From positions 13,821,501-13,885,500 of the forward strand of contig CM075765.1 of assembly GCA_037974665.1 (NCBI GenBank): a stretch of DNA of 64,000 nucleotides. The letters run 5' to 3'. This DNA is from Ehretia macrophylla (taxonomy: Eukaryota; Streptophyta; Magnoliopsida; Boraginales; Ehretiaceae). Below the pieces are notes generated by a model. That model was not told the origin of the DNA. It made no database searches and worked only from the letters and a program-made list of their open reading frames with translations. How positions within the stretch are numbered: position 1 is the stretch's first letter; every line of letters begins with the position of its first letter. Shown piece by piece: positions 1 to 10,565 of the stretch. A program made the position numbers and the translations under genes.

Positions 1-2262
1 TCATTGCGTCAGACAACAAGACCAACTTGGCATTCAGATTTTGTCATGGCGAGCAATGCTGCATACTGTCTTCTAACGGAGGATGGAGAACCATCTACCT
101 TTCACGAGGCTATAAAAAGCCCCGATGTTGCCCTATGGATGACAGCAATGCAGGAAGAAATTGAAGCTCTACATAAAAACAAGACGTGGGAGCTTGTTCC
201 ACTACCACCTGGACGGAAAGCCATTGGTAATAAATGGGTCTACAAGATCAAGCGAGATGGTAATGACCAAGTGGAGCGATATCGTGCAAGACTGGTGGTG
301 AAAGGATATGCTCAGAAAGAAGGAATTGACTTCAACGAGATATTTTCTCCTGTGGTAAGACTTACAACTATCAGAGTAGTCTTGGCCATGTGTGCTGTGT
401 TAGACTTACATCTAGAACAATTAGATGTAAAGACAGCTTTTCTTCATGGAGAGCTTGAAGAAGAGATTTACATGCTTCAACCAGAAGGTTTTGTTGAGAA
501 AGAAAAAGAAAACTTGGTTTGCAGGTTGACCAAATCTCTGTACGGTTTAAAGCAGGCGCCAAGGTGTTGGTACAAGAGATTTGATTCCTTCGTGATTAGC
601 CTTGGGTACAACAGACTCAATTCAGACCATTGTACGTACTACAAGAGGTTTGGCGATAATGATTTTATCATTCTGCTGTTGTACGTGGACGACATGCTGG
701 TAGCAGGTCCCAGTAAAGATCGGGTCCAAGAACTGAAGGCACAGTTGGCTGGGGAGTTTGATATGAAGGATTTGGGACCAGCAAACAAGATTTTAGGGAT
801 GCAAATTCACCGAGACAGAAAAGGTAGGAAGGTATGGATTTCCCAGAAGAATTACTTGAAGAAAATCTTGCGGCGCTTCAATATGCAAGATTGTAAGGAA
901 ATCTCGACCCCGCTTCCTGTCAATTACAAATTATCCTCAAGTATGTGCCCTAGCACTGAAGCGGAGAGGATAGAAATGTCTCGAGTACCGTATGCATCAG
1001 CAGTGGGAAGTCTCATGTTCGCTATGATATGTACGAGACCAGATATTGCTCAAGCAGTTGGTGCGGTCAGTCGGTTCATGGCGAATCCTGGTAGAGAGCA
1101 TTGGAATGTTGTTAAGAGGATCCTACGATACATCAAAGGGACCTCGGATGTTGCATTATGTTTTGAAGGATCAGAATTTACTGTCAAGGGTTTTGTTGAT
1201 TCGGATTTTGCAGGTGATTCCGATAAACGGAAGTCCACTACAGGCTATGTGTTTACAGTTGCAGGCGGCGTGGTAAGCTGGATATCTAAATTACAGACTG
1301 TTGTAGCCCTATCTACAACAGAGGCTGAATACATGGCAGCTACACAAGCTTGTAAAGAAGCAATCTGGATTAAACGGTTAATGGAGGAGCTCGGGCACAA
1401 ACAAGAGAAAATTTCCTTGTTTTGTGACAGTCAGAGTGCCTTGCACATTGCAAGGAATCCATCATTTCATTCCAGGACGAAACACATAGGTGTTCAATAT
1501 CACTTTGTTCGAGAAGTAGTGGAGGAAGGGAGTGTGGATATGCAGAAGATTCACACTAACAAGAACCTAGCAGATGTCATGACAAAGCCAATCAACGTTG
1601 ACAAGTTTGTTTGGAGTAGATCCTCATTTGGCCTAGCAAAGACGTAAGCAACATGGAATTGGCAAGTATGGAGAGATTTGAAGATCATCCAATATGACTT
1701 TAAGTGGGAGAATGTGAGCCATCAAAGACTTTTAATGAGGTAAAGTCACATTTGGTAGCTTTACATTTTTGGTGAGTCAAAAGAAAACAAAAGGCAATGG
1801 GAAAGGAAGATTTATGCATCAAAGTTTGGTGCAAAATTAGGCACATAAAAATCCTTTTCACACTACTATTTTGCTTTGATTTTGGGTATGGAATGAGCCT
1901 ATAAATAGAAGCTCATTCCTTACCATTTAGTATCATCCAAGCATAGCAAATTAGAGAGAAAACATAAGCTTTCTCTTGAGTAGTTTTCTTCCTCTTTTGT
2001 TGTTCTATATTTGTGAGTGAGAGTTAGTTTCTCCTATTATTTGAGAGAGTGATATTGTTCTCTCCTTATATTAGAGAGAAAGGTTATTGTAAAATACTCC
2101 ACATCATAGTGAAATCCTCCATTACTTGCCCGTGGTTTTTCCCTCGATTTGTTTGAGGGTTTTCCACGTAAATCTTGTGTCTCTACTTTCTCTGTTCTCA
2201 TTCATATTTTAGTTGCGTGATACTGCTTGTCCCCGACCATTCCGCTGCACCGATACCCAACA
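1..2262 (+). mobile_element. Ty1/copia retrotransposon, 3' part (pol end plus 3' LTR)
   Basis: The window opens inside a Ty1/copia element. The open frame 4-1647 covers reverse transcriptase, with the YVDD catalytic box and the conserved LDVKTAFLHGELEE and SLYGLKQAPRCWYKRF blocks, followed by RNase H (VDSDFAGD and STTEAEYMA blocks). It resembles the Tork/Tnt1 group. A purine-rich tract (about 1702-1712) precedes the 3' LTR, 1713-2262, which runs from TGTGAGCC to CCCAACA and holds a TATA-like stretch (cctataaataga). The 5' half lies outside the window. The element is inserted in exon 1 of an RNase gene, whose sequence resumes at 2263. The visible part looks whole; age cannot be judged without the 5' LTR. 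Confidence 0.93.
1713..2262 (+). repeat. 3' LTR of the Copia element
   Basis: It has TG..CA ends, about 550 bp. The start follows a purine-rich primer tract and the end abuts RNase exon sequence that aligns with copies B and C. Confidence 0.8.
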
Positions 2263-3151
2263 CAAAGGTCAATCGATTCCACCATGCCAAGGGTCTAACT
2301 TTGATGTTTCGATGGTGAGTGATTTAGTTTAACATTGCAATTTTTTTTCGGCACTTCCTATCCTCTTTGTATTTTACAGTACATATATACTCCATGTTAA
2401 TCAAAAGTATGTAAATATATATAGGAAAATCAAACTGGCCTGTTAATTTTCCTCTTTTCTCTTGATCATATTTTGTGATGAACACGTACGAAGTAAATTT
2501 GTACATTTTGTTCAACTCATTATTGTATATACAAATCAAGCATACAGCACATCTTTAATTAATTAATTACATAATATTGTTTGATCATCCACAGGTTGAG
2601 AATATTAGGGATGAACTCAACGAGGCATGGCCTACCTTCAATATCCGGGATATGGGAAATGAAGACTTCTGGAAATACGAATGGGAGAAGCATGGAAAAT
2701 GCTCTGAGAGTTTGCTCACCGGGAAGAGTTACTTTGAGACCGTCCTTCACCTGAAGAACAAGTTTGATATTTTCAAGACGCTGCAAGATGCTGGTATGTT
2801 ATATATATAGGCGAATACTACTCATTAATTTTGTCTTAATTCAGTAGTTTACACGAGAAAATATATTATTCGTATATATATATATATATAGGTATGGTCC
2901 CAGATGATCGGAGCTATAGTCCTCAGCATGTTTTTGACGCTATCAGCAAGAAGCTAAACTTTGAGCCCGAGTTAAGCTGCCAAGTTAATGCTAATGGAAA
3001 GTTATTGTTAAAGGAGGTTTACTTGTGCGTTGATCAACTTGGGCAACAATTCGTGAATTGCGGCTTCAAAGGCAAATCGTGCTTCCTTCCTCAATACTCT
3101 AATCATGTTGTCTTCATAGCATTGGCAGTATATATATTTATTCCGAGCTAG
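2263..3151 (+). pseudogene. T2 RNase copy A, 5' part removed by Copia insertion
   Basis: This is a host S-RNase-class T2 ribonuclease gene whose exon 1 is entered by the Copia LTR. What remains is the end of exon 1 (2263-2314, GTGAGT donor), exon 2 (2595-2793) and exon 3 (from 2892). Exon 2 carries the second active-site block, FWKYEWEKHGKC (Glu, Lys and His). The promoter, signal peptide, C1 block and HGLWP block are not adjacent to this piece. The 3' end also differs from copies B and C just before the stop codon. Exons are very close to B and C, with differences such as TGKSYFETVLHLK in exon 2. It is most likely silent; whether a relic 5' half exists left of the window is unknown. Confidence 0.88.
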
Positions 3152-3386
3152 CTAAGGGACTGGGACTGCTTTTTATAAAAACTGCAATATGCAGTATACT
3201 AACTAAATAATTTAATCAGAGTATAGATTATTATAAAATTTTATCTGTCTTATTAAACCTAGCTAGCTTCTATTTCACATTTTTCATATCAAAAATGACG
3301 ACGTGACGTGGTATGAAGCACATGTGATCAATACTTGAAACATATTTATGACTCTACTTCTTTTCTTTCTTTTCCATGATGATGAA

Positions 3387-3460
3387 TTTAGCCTCTGATC
3401 GTGCCAATGTCATGTTAACATCTTCCCCTTCGTAGCGGAATGCAGTCACAAGAGGGACCA
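3387..3460 (-). pseudogene. Annexin exon fragment 1
   Basis: The minus strand reads [24 protein letters not shown]. It matches the conserved annexin repeat segment [22 protein letters not shown] that I know from plant annexins. About 74 bp, with no neighbouring annexin exons. It is a paralogous piece of the better preserved exon at 8086-8297 and was carried along with the RNase/F-box module. Confidence 0.75.
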
Positions 3461-3484
3461 AAAGCTATTACAGAATTAACAATC

Positions 3485-3800
3485 ATTAGAAGCACATGAA
3501 AACTAATTAATTTTTTTTGTCAAATTAAATAATTTTTTATTATTTAAGTAATTAATTTTTATTTAATAATAATTAATTGAAAATGTGACGGGAATGGAAG
3601 TGGGGGTGGATGAAGATGATATAGAGTGAGGGGAAAAAGATTTCTTCTCCAACAGGAAATGAAAATATTTTTTTCACTCTTTTTAACTAAATATTTTCTT
3701 TTGACCGAAAATATTTTTCGATTAATCAATTTTTCAGTATTATCAAATACCAAAAAATTAGAAAAATATTTTACAGCAAACAAACGGAGTCAGGGAGTCT
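3485..3800. repeat. Dispersed MITE-like repeat (copy 1)
   Basis: An AT-rich repeat of about 300 bp ending in attttacagcaaacaaacgg. The same sequence recurs at 8340-8610, and its end recurs in opposite orientation at about 50217-50320. The end resembles hAT-type MITE termini, but no target duplication was resolved. Confidence 0.5.
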
Positions 3801-3839
3801 GGAAATAAAATAACGTGCTCTAGAATTGACTTTATCTTT

Positions 3840-4486
3840 TCTGTTCATATTCAATTTAAGATAGGAGTAGTGAGCTATCAGAGCTAGGGAATCTTGACAA
3901 AAAAAAAAAAAACAAGAAGCCAGGAAGTAACTCGTCTATTTTCTCGTGACTTGCCAATTAATCACTGATGAAGGACAAGATTGACAATTTATTGTTAATC
4001 ACTGCATGGAGGATGGTAAAGTTTAATGCCCCATAATTAATATGCAAACCGGAGAAGGAGTTAAATGTTGAAAAATTCAAAACTGTCTGAATAATTAGGA
4101 ATTAGATGGAATTGTAGTGAGTGAACAATTGTGAAACGGGTCAAATATTCAACGCATTAATCAACTATCTTTTGCATGTTGTTACTGCGTAGATGACAAA
4201 TTTTCAGAGTAATACTTTATGTTTTCCCTTCACCTCTTCATCCCCTATTTTGTATGGTATGATTTTCTTGTACTGAATATTAAATATGATCTTATATATG
4301 TGTATAGTAAATTTCTCCTATATAAGGAAGAATGAAAGAATGATATTTTATGATAAGAAAAAATATTTGTGTATTAAATATCAAATCTCTCATTATATGG
4401 TAAAAATTCTAGGGTGATATATAAATTAAGCAATGTTTAAAATTTTAATGCCGCAAAAATATCTAGAGATAAAGGAATGAGTTAAA
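3840..4486 (+). other. F-box-gene upstream region with no F-box gene after it
   Basis: Aligns by eye with 9775-10360 (upstream of F-box gene 1) and 53190-53760 (upstream of F-box gene 2), e.g. the shared ctcgtctattttctcgtgac. Homology stops at about 4486, where LTR-like sequence begins. The F-box reading frame that should follow is absent. Confidence 0.65.
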
Positions 4487-5040
4487 TAGGAATATCAATT
4501 CTCAGTTGAAGTGCAGCGAGCAGTATGTAGATAATAAGCAGCAGAATCGTGAGCTAGCTGTAGGCTGTCTGTGTCAAGTCGTGTTGTAACATGTTGTGTA
4601 ACAGATTGTACTGAATGTTCTAGTTAGTGTTGCAACACAGTCTGTTTTAGTCATATGAATTGATCAATCCATCTAGAGTTTCAAGACTCTTTAATTTATG
4701 TTTTAGTATACATTCTTCGGGAGAAAAATGTGTGTTCTCGGGAGAAAACTTTTGTAAGTCGAGGGAAGTTCGCCAAATTAGAGAATCTACTAAGGGAGTC
4801 TAACACCGAGACGACAAGGATTAAGAGGGAGTCCTCAACTGGGTAAGTTCTATTGAGGTTTGCAATCTCTTGAAACTTAGTGAATTGGTTTGTTAGGCCA
4901 GGGAGTGGCCTCGTGGACAAAGACCTAGTTGGTCGAACCATGTTAAAATTTGATGTGTCTTTACATTTGTTGCAACAAATTTACTTTCCTGCGAATTTAC
5001 TTTATCGATTTGTTTAATTATCAAATTGATTAAGAGCTAG
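4487..5040. other. Possible LTR remnant
   Basis: This sequence is unlike the neighbouring module DNA and replaces the expected F-box gene. Its style (poly-pyrimidine stretches, gggtaagttctattgagg, a final ttactttatcg) recalls a Copia LTR end, but no termini or target duplication were found. It could equally be an unrelated insertion. Confidence 0.3.
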
Positions 5041-5486
5041 AAACTAACATTCGTGATATCTTAAAAAATAGCATGTTGTGTAAAGAATGGAGCATTAGTT
5101 CTAGATGATCCATTCACATGTTCCTTGTAAACATTTCGAATTTGTTGGAATGAAATGATTACTTACCCAACAAAAAAAAAATGCTATGGCTCCACTAATT
5201 TGTTTTCTACTACAAAGCACAACAACATTAATTCCCTAAACGCCAAGGAGTTGTTATTATAGTGAAATTAGTTACTCAAGAAAGTTCAATTTTATGTGAA
5301 CCACGAGATGTATATAACAAATAGATTTGATAACAATACTTTAAATAGGGTCATATGTAATTAGTGGAATGTAAATGATAGTATTCTACGCTAGATACAA
5401 ATGTAATTGTGAAGGACATATACATAGACAATTTTCGGGTATTAATGAAATACTTGTTCACTTAACAAAAATAAATAAATAAATAA

Positions 5487-5490
<4 letters not shown>
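5041..5490. other. Intergenic repeat DNA, copied at 50.4-50.6 kb
   Basis: The stretch around 5175-5320 (atgctatggctccactaatt onward) recurs at 50470-50610 and partly at 17279-17310. No gene is visible. It ends in ataaataa repeats and a TA microsatellite (5493-5540). Confidence 0.6.

Positions 5491-5492
<2 letters not shown>

Positions 5493-5540
<48 letters not shown>
5493..5540. repeat. (TA)n microsatellite
   Basis: An uninterrupted alternating TA run. Confidence 0.9.
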
Positions 5541-5544
<4 letters not shown>

Positions 5545-5804
5545 CTATAAAACACAGACCAAAAGCCACATTTAATAAGAATAATATCAATGCATAATTA
5601 GGAATCATAATTATATATCTAGTCAATTGAATTTGAGACTAAACATCTCGACACCTCAATTTTAACTATAGGTTGAGACCTCACTGGCTACTGAAATGTC
5701 ACACACCAATTGTATTAACTCATGTTGAATTGTGGTATTAAATTGGTTGACATCGAGTTTAAACAAGATACATTGTCTGTTTGTGTGGATCTATAGATTC
5801 ACTG

Positions 5805-6030
5805 ACTATTCATTTTGGTGGATTCGACGATCAGCTTACTGAGTAACACACTGGGTTGCTCATGCTACTATGATAGATTCTCTCCTCTTAGATTGGGTTT
5901 CAAATCCTCTCCTGGAGCTTTCACTTCTTGTATCTATAGATGCTACAATTGATTCGTCATGATGTACCAATATAGGTTGATGTACTTTCTTTTCTGACAT
6001 ATAATATCTTAACCGACAAAAAAAAAAGAC
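5805..6030 (+). mobile_element. Possible tRNA-derived SINE (1)
   Basis: A good RNA polymerase III B box (gggtttcaaatcc, about 5890) sits downstream of a weak A-box-like stretch (gatcagcttactgagtaac). The unit ends in an A run at about 6020. No clear target duplication was found, so this is tentative. Confidence 0.35.
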
Positions 6031-6182
6031 ACCTATAAATCAAATAATGATCCGTGTGAAGTGGACCCGATCATTGAATAAGATTAGCATTTCTTCTTAC
6101 TATTTATAATAGTGGACAAAAAAAGATGATTATCTCAAACTGCATTTTAGCTCAATAACCACGAAAAGTCAAAAATTGCCTC

Positions 6183-6375
6183 AGGTGGAAGCTCAGTTGG
6201 TAACGTTGAGAGGATGTCAGAGGCTTGGAGTGGGTTTGATCCTTTATGCTTTATGTTTTTTTTGTCTGATTTGATGAATGCGTTAGGGATATATTATTGT
6301 ACTCGAAGTTTGATGGGATATAGTGAATTCAAAAAATCTGCATACCAATTGTTCCTCGTCATTAAAAAAAAAATC
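6183..6375 (+). mobile_element. Probable tRNA-derived SINE (2)
   Basis: The A box tggaagctcagttgg (about 6187) and the B-box-like gggtttgatcc (about 6232) have tRNA-like spacing. A body of about 130 bp and a terminal A run follow. Plant SINEs have this layout. The 89-codon open frame overlapping it is incidental. Confidence 0.5.
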
Positions 6376-6674
6376 ATTTGTTCTATCTCGTGGCCCCTAC
6401 TTCCGGGGACTAAGGCAGGGAATAGAGGGAGCCTGGGGTTCCCCAAACCTCTAAATTTTTTTGTCATATCTGATATTCTTTAAAACAAATATTATGGCTC
6501 TAGTAATTCTTTTTTCTACAACAAAATTGATTGCCTTTTTACTCTATCGATTGAATTTTGACCCCTTAATATAATTTTTTTGGCTTTTCCCTACCTACTT
6601 TCTACGGATATGCACGTTTAGTCATTTTGAAAGTATCCAAAGGGTTCTAACCAAAAAAAAAAGTATCCAAAGTA

Positions 6675-6679
<5 letters not shown>

Positions 6680-6740
<61 letters not shown>
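6680..6740. repeat. (TA)n followed by T run
   Basis: A simple-sequence tract bordering the repeat at 6741-7080. Confidence 0.9.
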
Positions 6741-7560
6741 GTTAGAGTAAAATATACCATACCCTCTTGTATTTTTTGAAAGTTGCATCACAAACCCTGT
6801 GTTTTAAAAAGTAGCACCATAAACCTTGAGTTATTGAAAACGTTGCACACTCGCTCCAATTGCATTTCCGTTAAACTTTGTTCGTCAAATGTTATAAAAG
6901 ATGAAATTGCCGCCATTAATAAAAAAGTTTTGTATTTTTATTCAACTTTATGAATTTCTTTAATTATTATGCATCACATTAACAAAATTTTGATAAACAA
7001 ATTTTATATAATTTTTATTCTTCTTATTCTAATCGAAATTAAGAATCTAATGCTTTAAGTTCTATACAATATGGACAAAAAATGAAAAAGATATTATTTT
7101 CGTGGACTAAATTTCTGCTGGGGGTATTTTTGGTCAATTCTTTAAGAGATATATACGCGCAGGAATGCAATATGAACCAAATAACTTACAACTTAACCAA
7201 ATTAAAAGAAAAAACTAAAATCGAAATACAAACAATAAAAAATACAAGAATAAAATACTTAAAAGAAACTCACAATCTCGATGATGTAATTACACATGGA
7301 ATCGAGTAGGCGAACTAGCAAAAATAATACTAAAGTAAAAATGGCTAATTAGATATGAAAATGAGTAGGCAAACTTATATAGAAGTTGCAATCTCGAAGA
7401 AGGCGAAAATAAAAAATAAAGAATCTACGCAGTCGACCATGTAATAACACATGAGGTCGAGTAGGCGTTAACTAACAAAATGAAAAGACTAAAAGAAATG
7501 AAGCAAAAGAGAAAGGAAACTGAAAAATCAAAAAGTAGAAATACTTACTTGGAGAAAATT
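6741..7560. repeat. Low-complexity dispersed repeat
   Basis: The start (accctcttgtattttttgaaag) is related to 28400-28560. The part near 7000-7085 is related to 28660-28760 but in opposite orientation, so the element was probably palindromic. At 7265-7465 three degenerate copies of a cgagtaggc-containing unit follow. No convincing gene; an AT-rich 75-codon frame at 7082 has a hydrophobic start by chance. Confidence 0.45.
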
Positions 7561-7706
7561 GATTAATGCAGTAAACTTGAAATGTAATAACCGAGGCCTG
7601 ATCAAACCAATGTTTCCAACAGCAGGGCATACAAGATGGAGACAAGAGACTCAATGCAGATTTTGATTCTACAATAACAAGTTTATTAAGAGTGAAACAC
7701 TTCTAT

Positions 7707-7800
7707 TCAAGCATCTCCATGCCCAATCAAGGCCAAAAGCATTTTCTCATAGTCCCCTGAGGTCCTGCATGCAACCATCAATCGCTTCGTTGTATGAAAT
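7707..7800 (-). pseudogene. Annexin C-terminal exon fragment 2
   Basis: The minus strand encodes the annexin C terminus SGDYEKMLLALIGHGDA followed by TGA (complement of 7707-7709). Just upstream the reading continues as EAIDGCMQD in another frame, so about one base is missing relative to a working gene. With the exon at 8086-8297 it forms the two surviving parts of one annexin pseudogene. Duplicated at 18622-18715. Confidence 0.8.
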
Positions 7801-8085
7801 GTATTTTCAACCAAGATTTGAAGTTAAAGTATCTAGTTAGCAATTACAGATAGTGATGGCAGGACTCGAAACACAAAAATTTGAATATCACTTTCAAATT
7901 GCGGAAAAGATCGATAAGTTTAAAAAGATTAATAAATCTTCATACGTTTTCTCGACTCTCGATTAACTTTAGAAATCTATGGGGGAATGTTAATTCCTGA
8001 TGATTTTAGAGGGCTTATAGTATTCATACTGGGGTAATAACACAAACTTTAGTATCAAGACAACTAGTAATGCTATGATATATAC

Positions 8086-8297
8086 CTTGTTGACAGCATT
8101 TCCAAAATGATCATTATAGTGGTTGAGTGTTGCATTGATTTGTGCTTACTCCTTGTAGTCCAAATCCTGATGAGCTCATCATTGTTGTAAGCTTTCTCAG
8201 AGATCTTCTCGTGAAGTATTTTAGCCTCTGATCGTGCCAATGTCATGTTAACCTCTTCCCTTTCATAGCGGAATGCAGTCACAAGAAGGACCAAAAT
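8086..8297 (-). pseudogene. Annexin internal exon fragment 3, splice sites kept
   Basis: The minus strand reads [41 protein letters not shown] and then TTRS, a plant annexin repeat. A one-base insertion after TTRS shifts the frame; the next frame continues [20 protein letters not shown], the expected annexin sequence. An acceptor (GTAACAG) precedes the exon and a donor (AACAAG/GTATAT) follows it, so this came from a genuine genomic copy and not a retrocopy. The exons encoding the rest of the protein are missing. Annexins are Ca2+-dependent membrane-binding proteins; this one cannot be functional. Confidence 0.85.
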
Positions 8298-8339
8298 CTG
8301 TTACAGAATTTAGCAAACATTAGAAGCACATGAAAACTA

Positions 8340-8610
8340 ATTAATTTTTTTTATATTATTTAATTAATTAATTTTTATTTAATAATAATTAATTGAAAAT
8401 GTGACGGGAATGGAAGTGCGGGTGGGTGAAGGTGATATAGAGTGAGAGGAAAATGCTTTCTTCTCCCAAAAGAAATGAAAATATTTTTTTCACTCTTTTT
8501 AACTAAATATTTTCTTTTGACAAAAAATATTTTTCGATTAATCAATTTTTCAATATTATCAAATACCAAAAAAATTAGAAAAATATTTTACAGCAAACAA
8601 ACGGAGTCAG
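8340..8610. repeat. Dispersed MITE-like repeat (copy 2)
   Basis: Nearly the same as 3485-3800, and located in the same position relative to the annexin fragment. It was therefore present before the modules were duplicated. Confidence 0.55.
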
Positions 8611-8726
8611 GGAGTCTTGAAATAAAATAACGTGCTCTGGAATTGACTTTATCTTTTCTGTTCATATTCAATTTAAGATTGGAGTAGTGAGCTATCAGAG
8701 CTAGGGAATCTTGACAAAAAGAAAAT

Positions 8727-9767
8727 GGACTTGACTCCTCTACAATTCTCTTCTCTACAATTCTCTTCTCTACAATACCTTTTCAGATTTGTGACACATG
8801 TCACAAAATATTATCTACGGATTATATTAATCTTAGTAAACTAACCTTCCAACCATGGTTTGAAAATATTAAATACCAAGATCTAAACTACCATATTTAG
8901 CAAAACAAATATGGTATGATTATAAAAACAAAAGGCAAGCAATTTTTATTCTAAACAAAAAAAGAAAAAAAAAAGAAGAAGCCATAGACTGAAAAAAAAG
9001 AAAACAAAGAGAAAGTCATAGAAATGCACATAGAGATGAAATTATATTAGATTGCTCTAGCTCTACATATTTCAATAAAACACTATAATAGTTTCTATGC
9101 AGCTCAGATATATGATGAGATGACCAAAAAAATTGATAGAACACAAGTGAAAATTTTCATACCTCAAATATATTTTTTATTTTTATTTTGTAGGATAATG
9201 GAAATCAACTGCAATGAATCCCAAGCAATCCTTTTTCATGTTCCATAAGTGAATCCTTCTTTACCAATGAAATTGGGGATAGAATTCGAATAAGATGAAG
9301 ATGCCTGTATTTAATTTAATAAGTATGCGGGTGCCGTTGACTTCAGTATTCCCAAGAATTTCATAAATAGAAGTGAAGTCCGATCTTTTTTTTTGTTTTT
9401 TGGCTACAGTAATAATGTAAAGTCCATTCTTATGTAACATCAAAGATTTACATATTTTTTTGCTACAGTAACAAAGTAAAGTCCGTTCTTTTTTTTGCTA
9501 CAGTAGAAGGTTACAGAGTGAGAGATAGGCGTGATGCCATGATTAATTAAGAAACATATTCTTTTATTTTTTATTTTGCATGATAATGAAAATCAACTGC
9601 ATAGATTTGTTTTGTTAAATATGGTAGTTTAAATTTGGTATTTAATATTTTCTAACCATAGTTGGAAGATTAGTTTTTCAAGATTAATACAGTCCATAGA
9701 TAATATTTGGTGACACTTGTCACTAATCCGAATAGGTATTGTATAGAATTGTAGAGGAGCCAGATCC
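8727..9767. mobile_element. Foldback transposon with about 170-bp inverted arms
   Basis: The left arm (8727-about 8915, ggacttgactcctctacaat) is repeated inverted at about 9600-9767 (attgtagaggagccagatcc). The equivalent position in the module at 3885-3925 has only an A run, so that copy is the empty site. Flanking A-rich sequence could be the target duplication. The interior holds degenerate repeats of a gctacagtaa unit (about 9400-9510) and no transposase, so it is non-autonomous. Long arms suggest a Mutator-like or foldback family. Confidence 0.75.
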
Positions 9768-9774
9768 AAAAAAA

Positions 9775-10565
9775 ACAAGAAGCCGAGTAACTCGTCTATT
9801 TTCTCGTGACTCGCCAATTAATCACTGACGAAGGACAAGATCGATGATTTATTGTTAATCACTGCATGGAGGATGGTAAATTTTAATGCCCCATAATTAA
9901 TATGCAAACCGGAGAAGTCATTAAATGTTTTTAGGCATGAAAAATTAACTGTCCGAATAATTAGGAATTAGATGGAATTGTAGTGAGTGAACAATTGTGA
10001 AACGGGTCAAATATTAAATGCATTAATCATCTTCTTTTGCATGTTGTTACTGCATAGATGACAAATTTTTGGAGTAATACTTTATGATTTCCCTTCACCT
10101 CTTCATCCCCTATTTTGTATGGTATGATTTTCTTGTACTGAATATTAAATATGATCCTATATATGTATATATATAAATTTCTCCTATATAAGGAAGAATG
10201 AAAGAAAGATATTTTATAATAAGAAAAAATATTCGTATATTAAATATCAAATCTTTCATTATATGGTAAAAATTCTAGGTGTGATATATAAATTAAGGAA
10301 TGTTTAAAATTTTAATGCCGCAGAAATATCTAGAGATCGATAAGGGAATGAGTTAAATGGTTTAAACTCACACATGAAAAGATCAATATCACTCCAAGAA
10401 TTAAGCATAATAAAAATGGAATTTTAGAGTGTGAACAGATGTGAAACGAATCAAATTAATATTAAATGCATATTAATACCACCTTTATGTCTCTCCCTCT
10501 CCGTTACAGGTTTTGTTTTCTCAATAGCTCTTTTCAACCCTTCTTACCCTTTCGACCCCAAAAAA
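9775..10565 (+). other. Upstream region of F-box gene 1
   Basis: Homologous to 53190-53760 and 3840-4486, the only long sequence shared upstream of the F-box genes. It ends in an A run just before the start codon. No single promoter box stands out. Confidence 0.55.

Noticed and set aside
7082-7309. 75-codon frame with hydrophobic N terminus resembling a signal peptide
   Set aside because: Lies in a low-complexity dispersed repeat with very AT-rich codons and no homologue that I recognise.
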